A stretch of DNA of 7,181 nt from JBCCQL01 sp039414355 (lineage in GTDB: Bacteria > Planctomycetota > Planctomycetia > Pirellulales > Lacipirellulaceae): contig JBCDJN010000167.1 of the NCBI GenBank assembly GCA_039414355.1, positions 1-7,181 on the forward strand, given 5' to 3'. Position 1 is the first letter of the stretch, and each line of letters starts with the position of its first letter. Shown here in pieces: positions 1 through 5,415 of this stretch. Position numbers and translations under genes: made by a program. A model generated the notes under the pieces. The model saw only the letters and a program-made list of their open reading frames with translations, ran no database searches and was not told where the DNA came from.

Positions 1-781
1 GCTCCAGCCGCTTCGGCTCGCTGGCGTCGACCACTTCCACCGGCCGCGGGATGACCGGCTGGTTGGGGTCGGCGGTCGCTTCGGCGCCGGTGAGCAGGCG
101 GGCGACTTCGTCCAGCGGACGCTGCGTTGCCGAGAGGCCGATCCGCTGCATCGGCTTCGCACGGTCGTCCTCGCAGCGACGCAGGCGTTCGAGGCGTTCG
201 AGCGAAAGAAACAGATGCACGCCCCGCTTGGTGGGCACCATCACGTGGATCTCGTCGATGATCACCGCCTCGACCGTCGCCAGCACCGACTCGGCCTTGC
301 TGGTGAGCATCAGGTAAAGCGACTCGGGCGTGGTGATCAGCACGTCCGGCGGGTGGCGGACGATCTGCTGGCGGTCACGCGTTGAGGTGTCACCCGACCG
401 GACGGCGACCGTTGGTGTGTGGATCGCCGCGCCGGTTCGCGCTGCGACCGCGGTGATGCCGGCGATGGGCGCCCGCAGGTTGCGGTCGATGTCCACGCCG
501 AGCGCCTTGAGCGGCGAGAGGTACAGCACGCGGACACCCTTGGGGGCGTCTTCGGCGCGCGGCTGAAACATCAGCCGATCGAGCGACGCGAGGAACGCCG
601 CGAGCGTCTTGCCGCTGCCGGTGGGGGCGAGCAGCAGCGTGCTCTTTCCCGAGTGGATCGCAGGCCACGCCTTGCGTTGGGCGCCGGTGGGCGCGGCGAA
701 CGCCTCGGTAAACCACGTCTGCGTCGCCGGGTGGAACGCGGCGAGGGCGCTGTCGGCGGCGGGCGGCGGACCGGTGATCAT
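1..781 (-). CDS. lhr: Lhr-type DEXH-box ATP-dependent helicase, N-terminal part (runs off left edge)
   Basis: This open frame of 260 residues starts at ATG 781 and continues past the left edge without a stop. It shows superfamily 2 helicase motifs in order. A Q-motif-like region (F28, Q35, AWPAI 38-42) is followed by Walker A APTGSGKT (52-59) and motif Ia LSPLKALGVDIDRNL (88-102). Next come the Lhr-like RSGDTSTRDR (128-137), TTPESLYLML (150-159), the Walker B box DEIH (176-179) and motif III SAT (217-219). The Ia wording, RSGDT and DEIH point to Lhr rather than RecQ or plain DEAD-box helicases. Lhr proteins are about 1400-1500 residues, so most of the gene lies outside. Members are ATP-driven DNA translocases tied to genome repair. 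The gene begins 27 nt after the DUF3253 stop, which suggests co-transcription. No strong ribosome binding site is visible. Lhr is near certain; core versus full-length form cannot be decided. Confidence 0.93.
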   Translation of the reverse strand, partial: MITGPPPAADSALAAFHPATQTWFTEAFAAPTGAQRKAWPAIHSGKSTLLLAPTGSGKTLAAFLASLDRLMFQPRAEDAPKGVRVLYLSPLKALGVDIDRNLRAPIAGITAVAARTGAAIHTPTVAVRSGDTSTRDRQQIVRHPPDVLITTPESLYLMLTSKAESVLATVEAVIIDEIHVMVPTKRGVHLFLSLERLERLRRCEDDRAKPMQRIGLSATQRPLDEVARLLTGAEATADPNQPVIPRPVEVVDASEPKRLE

Positions 782-808
782 GCGTCTATTACACCACCCG
801 CCCCGCCG

Positions 809-1042
809 TCAGGGAAGCCGTAGGCGGATCGGCCCGCGGGCCGTGCGGGCGTGGACCGCCTCGCCTCGCTGCGTGAACATAAGCTGCCCCGCGTCGGCCA
901 TCGCCTCGGCGGCGGATCGCACCTCGCCCATCCGATCCCGCCAGTCGACCGGATCGAGAGTCCGAGCCGCTTCGCTCGGGCAGATCGTCTTACCCGGGCC
1001 ACGCTTGGCGAGCAGCGAGAGGATGGCTTCTTGCGGGGTCAT
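809..1042 (-). CDS. DUF3253 family small protein
   Basis: This 77-residue protein has the core AILSLLAKRGPGKTICPSEA (6-25) and ends in ARGPIRLRLP (68-77). I recognise this pattern as DUF3253: a short helical segment, the RGPGKTICPSE motif, then a C-terminal RGPIRLR strand. The fold is probably winged-helix-like, and the function is unknown to me. The frame stays open upstream to 1144, but that extension translates the intergenic repeat and is low-complexity. ATG 1042, directly before the conserved part, is therefore the likely start. No Shine-Dalgarno sequence is seen. It lies between the nei-type and lhr-type genes on the same strand. That context suggests a nucleic-acid-binding accessory of the repair genes, but this is inference. 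There is no signal peptide or membrane segment, so it is probably cytoplasmic. Confidence 0.88.
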   Translation of the reverse strand: MTPQEAILSLLAKRGPGKTICPSEAARTLDPVDWRDRMGEVRSAAEAMADAGQLMFTQRGEAVHARTARGPIRLRLP

Positions 1043-1054
1043 GACGGATTGAGA

Positions 1055-1237
1055 AAGGAGATGAGGGGGATGTTGGGGATGGGGGAGATGACGCGTGTGA
1101 ACTTGGTTTTGTGGTCTTAGCCGAGAGCGCTGCCGTCCAATCAAGCCAACGTCGTGGAATTGATTGTTCGTCTCAAGGAAGAGCGAGGCCCCGCCAGCAG
1201 GCCATCCCCTTCATCTCCAACATCCCCACATCTCCTT
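1055..1237. repeat. Long inverted repeat with arms of tandem 9-nt units
   Basis: The left arm is 1055-1090 and the right arm 1203-1237. The reverse complement of the right arm matches the left at about 30 of 36 positions with one gap. Each arm is a degenerate tandem of a 9-nt unit, GGAGATGAG / GGGGATGTT / GGGGATGGG / GGAGATGAC on the left, and CATCCCCTT / CATCTCCAA / CATCCCCAC on the right. The 112-nt middle has its own inverted repeat, CAATCAA (1138-1144) against TTGATTG (1160-1166). The element fills the spacer between the nei-type gene (stop 1245) and the DUF3253 gene (start 1042), with arms 7 and 12 nt from them. If the genes share a transcript, it would form a large stem in it. No T-tract marks it as a terminator, and there is no coding evidence. 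Confidence 0.8.
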
Positions 1238-1244
1238 ACCTGTT

Positions 1245-2033
1245 TCACGTCTGGCAAGCGGGGCAAGCAAACACTTTCCGCGCAGCCAACTGCCATTCGT
1301 CGATCGCGCTGTCGCAGTAGCTGCACTGCTTTTTCTTGTAGACCAGCAGCCGTTCGTCGCGGGTCATGCGGCCGCGGGGTTTTCCGAGCTCCTCGGGGTC
1401 GGCGATGATGATCCGGTTGTACTTCACGCCGATGTTGAGGAGTTCGACGAGCAGGTCCCACAGCGCGTCAAACTCATCGCGCGTTAGCTCCTTGCCGGGG
1501 CGGTTGGGGTGGATGTCTAAGAGGTGAAGCGCTTCGCTGCGATAAATGTTGCCGACGCCGGCGACCACCGATTGATTGAGCAGCAGCGTGCCGATCGCCG
1601 CCCGGCTCTTGCGGACGCGGTCCCACATCAGCTCAGGGTCGGCATCGTCACGGAGCGGGTCGGGGCCGAGCTTCGCGCGGACCGCCTCCCAGCCGGCCGT
1701 GTCGAGCAGCTCGCAGCAGTTGGGGCCGTTGAGGTCGAACGCCTTCGCCTCGCCCACGACGCGCAGTCGGACTTCGCCACGGGGCTCGGGCGGCGGCGCC
1801 GTGTGCTTTCGGTACTTGCCGTAGAGGCCGAGGTGGATGTGCAGCACGCCGGCGCCATCAAAGACGTAGCCAAGGTGTTTGCCGTGGGCTTCGATCGTCA
1901 CCAGCCGCTTGCCATCAAGCAGGGCGGCGCCATCGGCGAAGCGGCCCTGGGGCGAGGAGACTTCGAGCCGCTGCCCGGCGTAGTCCCGCGTCTGGTCGCG
2001 GGCGATGCGGTGGATGGTGTGGCCTTCAGGCAT
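1245..2033 (-). CDS. nei: Fpg/Nei-family DNA glycosylase/AP lyase, endonuclease VIII type
   Basis: This complete 262-residue protein has the length usual for the family. It starts MPEGHTIHR: after Met removal P2 is the Schiff-base nucleophile and E3 the partner acid. K52 (AHGKH) matches the conserved beta-hairpin lysine. L70-Y71 (GLYG) resembles the void-filling loop of E. coli Nei rather than Fpg. The helix-two-turn-helix is around LLNQSVVAGVGNIYRSE (151-167), with N162 a likely DNA-backbone contact. The C-terminal zinc finger uses C237, C240, C257 and C260, and R252 sits where Nei has its finger arginine. The enzyme should remove oxidised bases, mainly pyrimidines, and cut the abasic site. 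The MPEGHTIHR start resembles the actinobacterial Nei group. ATG 2033 is the only sensible start because P2 must follow it. It lies 93 nt after the photolyase stop and before DUF3253 and lhr. Exact substrate range cannot be read from sequence. Confidence 0.95.
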   Translation of the reverse strand: MPEGHTIHRIARDQTRDYAGQRLEVSSPQGRFADGAALLDGKRLVTIEAHGKHLGYVFDGAGVLHIHLGLYGKYRKHTAPPPEPRGEVRLRVVGEAKAFDLNGPNCCELLDTAGWEAVRAKLGPDPLRDDADPELMWDRVRKSRAAIGTLLLNQSVVAGVGNIYRSEALHLLDIHPNRPGKELTRDEFDALWDLLVELLNIGVKYNRIIIADPEELGKPRGRMTRDERLLVYKKKQCSYCDSAIDEWQLAARKVFACPACQT

Positions 2034-2036
2034 GCC

Positions 2037-2068
2037 AAGTCAGAAGTCAGACTGAAGAAGTCAGAAGT
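2037..2068. repeat. Heptamer tandem repeat (AAGTCAG units)
   Basis: Just upstream of the nei-type start lie AAGTCAG (2037-2043), AAGTCAG (2044-2050), the degenerate unit ACTGAAG (2051-2057), AAGTCAG (2058-2064) and a partial AAGTG. The period is a strict 7 nt. On the gene's strand it reads as CTGACTT units ending 3 nt before the ATG, so it occupies the place of the ribosome binding site and leaves no Shine-Dalgarno motif there. No function is known to me; copy number could vary by slippage. Confidence 0.8.
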
Positions 2069-2078
2069 GTTCGTCCCA

Positions 2079-2101
2079 GCCGTCGGGCGTAAGCCCTCGG
2101 C
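2079..2101. repeat. Short GC-rich hairpin with GTAA tetraloop
   Basis: Inner stem GGGC (2085-2088) pairs with GCCC (2093-2096) around a GTAA loop. Outer stem GCCG (2079-2082) pairs with CGGC (2098-2101), with a small TC/T internal loop between them. It lies in the photolyase-nei spacer beside the heptamer repeat. From memory, GGGCGTAAGCCC-like hairpins recur in planctomycete spacers; I could not verify this here. A terminator role is unlikely because no T-tract follows on either strand. Confidence 0.55.
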
Positions 2102-2126
2102 CGCCGTTCGCGCCGCCCTCGCCCGT

Positions 2127-3635
2127 TTATCGCCAACGTGATTTCCGCCGGCTGCCGTGTTTTTGCATCACGCGGCGGGCTTCGCGTCGCACGCCGAGGC
2201 GTTTCCGCCATAGGTCCATCCGGCGGCGGGCTTCGTTGTAGGCGGAGCCGTGGGGGACGAGGGGCGCCGGGTAGTCGCGGCCGATCACGCAACCGGCGTC
2301 TTGCTGCAAGACCGGCGGAAGCTTGTGTGGCTCCGCGAGGTGCTCGTCCGGCACGTCGGCCAGCTCGGGCAAGAACTTGCGGATGAAGACGCCGTGCGGG
2401 TCTTGGTCGGCCACCTGCTTGAGGGGCGAGTAGATCCGCACGCTGTTGATGCCGGTGGTGCCCGCCTGCATCTGAAATTGGCTGTAGTGGATGCCGGGCT
2501 CGTAGTCCACAAACTGCCGGGCGAGGTACGCCGCCGGCCGCGGCCAGTGCAGCCACAGGTGGTAGCTGGCGAACGAGACGAGCATGGCCCGCATGCGGAA
2601 GTTGATCCAACCCGTTTGATGCAGCGCCCGCATGCAGGCATCGACCATCGGGTAGCCGGTCTCGCCGCGCGTCCACGCGGCGGAGTAGTCCTCGGTCCAG
2701 TCGTCTTCGCGCAGCCCGTCGAACGCGCGGTTCACGTTGCCGTGCTCGATGCGGGGCTCGTCCTCCAGCTTCTGCATGAAGTGGCAGTGCCATCGCAGCC
2801 GGCCGGCGAACGCCTGCAGCGACTCCGCCCAGCCCGGTTCGACGGGTTCCCCCCGCGCCTTCGACGCTTTCACCTGCGTGGCGCGGCGGACGGTGGCTTG
2901 GTGCACGTGGCGGAGCGAGAGGCACCCATACGCCAAGTACGGGCTGAGCCGGCTGCAGCCGTCTTCGCCGGTGACGGGGCTCGACATGTCGCTGCGGTAG
3001 TTCTGGCCGCGGCTGCCGAGGAAGGAATCGAGCTCCTGCCTGCCCAGCGCCGCGCCGCCGCGTTGGGCGGCTTGTTTGGTGGAGGGTTTCAGGCCGAGGG
3101 ATTCCGGCGGGCGTAGCTCGCCGGCTGCTAGGCCTGCGATGGGGGCGAGGCGTTCGGGCTTGGGCGTAAGCGGCTCGTTCATCCGCTGCTCCCATTGCCG
3201 CGACCAGCCGTCGCGGCTCTTCAGCCGGCGGACCACACCGTGCTGGTACGTCTCGAAGAAGCCGACGCCGTTCTCCCTCGCCCAGCGGGCGACGCGCCGG
3301 TCTCGGGCGAAGGTGAGCGCGTTGCCGGTTTCTTCGTGCGCCCAGATTGCTTCGAAGGGAACCTCGCGACGCAGCTCGACCAACACCTCCGGCAGCCGCC
3401 CTGTGCGAATGATCAGCTCGCCGCCGAGCGATCGCAGGTCCTCCCGCAACTCGGCGAGCGACTGGTTGACGAACTCCAGATGGCACGCGTCGTTGTCCTC
3501 GCCGGCGAGAATGTCCGGCTCGTACGCGTACAGGCAGAGGCACGGCCCGCGGCGGGCGGCTTCAACGAGCGGGCGGTGGTCGAACGTCCGCAGGTCGCGC
3601 TTGAACCAGACAAGTTGCGGGCGGCCGGCGGGCAT
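2127..3635 (-). CDS. Cryptochrome/deoxyribodipyrimidine photolyase family protein
   Basis: This 502-residue flavoprotein is likely a light-driven repair enzyme for UV pyrimidine dimers, though a photoreceptor role is possible. The N-terminal photolyase domain begins at VWFKRDLR (9-16). The helical FAD domain contains RLSPYLAYG (229-237), RWHCHFMQKLEDEP (281-294), TGYPMVDACMRAL (326-338), TGWINFRMR (341-349) and QMQAGTTGIN (388-397). The last segment replaces the classical WQWAASTGTD-type motif, so this is not a standard E. coli-like CPD photolyase but a bacterial subfamily I know mainly from sequence. The last 33 residues are very rich in arginine and lysine. The frame extends upstream to a TTG at 3665 (10 more residues). 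I chose ATG 3635 because it sits directly before the conserved domain. It is first in a co-directional set with the nei, DUF3253 and lhr genes, and divergent from the second photolyase. Family is certain; lesion specificity is not. Confidence 0.93.
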   Translation of the reverse strand: MPAGRPQLVWFKRDLRTFDHRPLVEAARRGPCLCLYAYEPDILAGEDNDACHLEFVNQSLAELREDLRSLGGELIIRTGRLPEVLVELRREVPFEAIWAHEETGNALTFARDRRVARWARENGVGFFETYQHGVVRRLKSRDGWSRQWEQRMNEPLTPKPERLAPIAGLAAGELRPPESLGLKPSTKQAAQRGGAALGRQELDSFLGSRGQNYRSDMSSPVTGEDGCSRLSPYLAYGCLSLRHVHQATVRRATQVKASKARGEPVEPGWAESLQAFAGRLRWHCHFMQKLEDEPRIEHGNVNRAFDGLREDDWTEDYSAAWTRGETGYPMVDACMRALHQTGWINFRMRAMLVSFASYHLWLHWPRPAAYLARQFVDYEPGIHYSQFQMQAGTTGINSVRIYSPLKQVADQDPHGVFIRKFLPELADVPDEHLAEPHKLPPVLQQDAGCVIGRDYPAPLVPHGSAYNEARRRMDLWRKRLGVRREARRVMQKHGSRRKSRWR

Positions 3636-3737
3636 CGCGGTTGTCGCGGGCGAGGGGCGGGTCAATAGTCAGCCGTCCGGCACTGTAGGCGGCCCGCCGT
3701 CGCCGGCTAGGACGCCGTGCTGTTGCTCCTTTTCTGA

Positions 3738-3819
3738 CCGCGAATGAAGCGAATTAAGCGAATGCAGTGCCGTTGAAGGCGAGCCGTTGGCTCATTCGCT
3801 TGATTCGCTTCATTCGCGG
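3738..3819. repeat. Near-perfect 27-nt inverted repeat with arms of tandem 9-nt units
   Basis: Arms 3738-3764 and 3793-3819 are complementary at 26 of 27 positions, and the one exception can form a G-T wobble. Each arm repeats a 9-nt unit: CGAATGAAG, CGAATTAAG, CGAATG. The 28-nt loop holds a second perfect hairpin, GAGCC-GTT-GGCTC (3781-3793), and a direct repeat GCCGTTG (3769-3775 and 3783-3789). It sits between two divergent photolyase genes, 102 nt from the minus-strand start and 20 nt from the plus-strand start. It therefore overlaps the region where at least the plus-strand promoter or leader should be. No transposase or target duplication is visible. It could be a REP-like mobile palindrome, a regulatory cruciform, or both. 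Confidence 0.88.
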
Positions 3820-3839
3820 CCGGTCCGAACCACCGTCCA

Positions 3840-5393
3840 ATGCCGAGCAAGCCAAAACCTGTCCGCCGACTCGTCATCGTCCTTGGGGACCAGCTCAACG
3901 CCGACTCGGCGGTCTTCGACGAATTCGACAAAGACCGCGACGCCATCTGGATGGCCGAGGTCCCGGCCGAGAGCACGCACGTTTGGACGCACAAGGCGCG
4001 GATCGCGCTCTTCCTTTCCGCCATGCGGCACTACCGCGACCAGCGGCGGGCTGAGGGCTTTCGCTTGGACTACCGGCAGCTGGACGACCGCGGTTGCCGA
4101 GAGACCTTGGGCGAAGAGCTGGTCGCCGCCTGCAAGCGGCTTAAACCAGAGGAGCTCGCGATGGTTGAGGCGGGCGAGCACCGCGTGCAGCAGCAGATGG
4201 AAGCCGCCGCCGACGAGGCGGGCTTGCCGCTGGAGGTGCACACCGATCGGCACTTCTACTCCACGCGCGACGAGTTTGCCGACCACGCCGAGGGACGCAA
4301 GCAACTGCGGCTGGAGTTCTGGTACCGCGAGCTGCGAAAGAAGCACAACGTGCTGCTCGACAACGCCGGCAAGCCCGAGGGCGGCAAGTGGAACTACGAC
4401 GCCGACAACCGCGGCACGTTCGGCAAGAAGGGCCCGCAGGACGTGCCCGAGCCGCCAACCTTCCGCGTCCACGGGCCGACGAAGGAGGTGCTTGAGCTCG
4501 TCGCCAGTCGCTTCGCCAATCACCCCGGCAGCCTGGAGAACTTCAACTGGCCCACCACTCCCGGCCAGGCGGAGCGGGCGCTCGAGCACTTCATCGCAAC
4601 CCGGCTGCCCCGCTTCGGCGACTACCAAGACGCGATGTGGACCGACCAGCCGTTCCTTTATCACGCGATGCTCTCAAGCAGCCTCAACCTGAAGCTGCTC
4701 GACCCGCGCTTGGTTGTCGCGAAGGCGGAGCAGGCGTACCGGTCGGGGCACGCGCCGCTGTCGGCGGCCGAGGGCTTCATCCGCCAGATCCTTGGCTGGC
4801 GGGAGTATGTGCGCGGCATCTACTTCCTGCACATGCCGGAGTACCTCGAACGCAACGAGCTCGGCGCCACCGCCCCGCTGCCGGAGTTCTACTGGACCGG
4901 CGAGACCGACATGCGCTGCCTGAGCCAAGCCATCGGCCAGACGCTGGAGCACGGCTACGCCCACCACATCCAGCGGCTGATGGTTACGGGCCTCTTCTCG
5001 CTATTGCTGGGCGTGGACCCCAAGGCGGTGCACGAGTGGTACCTGGCCGTCTACGTGGATGCGGTGGAGTGGGTGGAGCTGCCCAACACGCTTGGCATGA
5101 GCCAGTACGGCGATGGCGGCGTGATGGCCAGCAAGCCGTACTGCGCCACCGGCAAGTACGTGCAGCGGATGAGCAACTACTGCACCGCCTGCCGCTACAA
5201 CCCCGCTAAGGCGACCGGCGAAGACGCGTGCCCCTTCACCACGCTGTATTGGGACTTCCTGGCCCGCAACCAGAAGCGGCTGAAGGGCAACAACCGCATG
5301 ACCATGCAACTCAAAAACGTCGAACGCAAAGACGCCGACGACCTGGCTGAGATCCGCGAGCAGGCGGAGCGGCTGAAGGCCGAGCTCGCGTAG
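3840..5393 (+). CDS. phrB: Iron-sulfur bacterial cryptochrome/photolyase, PhrB/CryB type ((6-4) photolyase-like)
   Basis: This 517-residue protein has an N-terminal signature VIVLGDQL (12-19), typical of photolyase-related (DPRP) proteins, and a helical FAD domain at the C-terminal end. Four cysteines, C360, C448, C451 and C464 (MRC, YCTAC, DACPF), have the spacing 88, 3 and 13. As I recall it, this equals the [4Fe-4S] ligands C350, C438, C441 and C454 of Agrobacterium PhrB. With the same +10 offset, YAHHIQR places H375-H376 at the lesion-site histidines, and W352, W400 and Y401 fall on the PhrB electron-transfer residues. By homology it uses FAD, an iron-sulfur cluster and probably a ribityllumazine antenna to repair (6-4) photoproducts. 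It diverges from the other photolyase across the inverted repeat. No Shine-Dalgarno is seen before ATG 3840. Its stop lies 22 nt from the convergent hydrolase stop, and no terminator is visible there. Confidence 0.96.
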   Translation: MPSKPKPVRRLVIVLGDQLNADSAVFDEFDKDRDAIWMAEVPAESTHVWTHKARIALFLSAMRHYRDQRRAEGFRLDYRQLDDRGCRETLGEELVAACKRLKPEELAMVEAGEHRVQQQMEAAADEAGLPLEVHTDRHFYSTRDEFADHAEGRKQLRLEFWYRELRKKHNVLLDNAGKPEGGKWNYDADNRGTFGKKGPQDVPEPPTFRVHGPTKEVLELVASRFANHPGSLENFNWPTTPGQAERALEHFIATRLPRFGDYQDAMWTDQPFLYHAMLSSSLNLKLLDPRLVVAKAEQAYRSGHAPLSAAEGFIRQILGWREYVRGIYFLHMPEYLERNELGATAPLPEFYWTGETDMRCLSQAIGQTLEHGYAHHIQRLMVTGLFSLLLGVDPKAVHEWYLAVYVDAVEWVELPNTLGMSQYGDGGVMASKPYCATGKYVQRMSNYCTACRYNPAKATGEDACPFTTLYWDFLARNQKRLKGNNRMTMQLKNVERKDADDLAEIREQAERLKAELA

Positions 5394-5415
5394 GCGGAGC
5401 GAGCCACGGACCGCA

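Noticed and set aside
1043..1144. N-terminal extension of the DUF3253 protein
   Set aside because: It translates the intergenic inverted repeat and lies before the conserved family start.
1055..1237. CRISPR array or transposon ends
   Set aside because: Units are only 9 nt with no spacers of constant length, and there is no transposase or cas gene nearby.
1524..2141. 205-residue plus-strand open frame opposite nei
   Set aside because: It is antisense to a well-conserved glycosylase, has no recognisable motif, and is explained by GC-rich codon use.
2047..3543. 498-residue minus-strand open frame overlapping the photolyase
   Set aside because: It is an arginine- and alanine-rich shadow in another frame of a high-GC gene. 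The overlapping frame has clear photolyase motifs and this one has none.
3636..3665. TTG start adding 10 residues to the photolyase
   Set aside because: The extra residues (MTRPSPATTA) are outside the conserved domain, and ATG 3635 sits immediately before it. The TTG start cannot be fully excluded.
5394..5415. Bidirectional terminator between phrB and the hydrolase
   Set aside because: The 22-nt gap has no stable stem followed by a T-tract on either strand.
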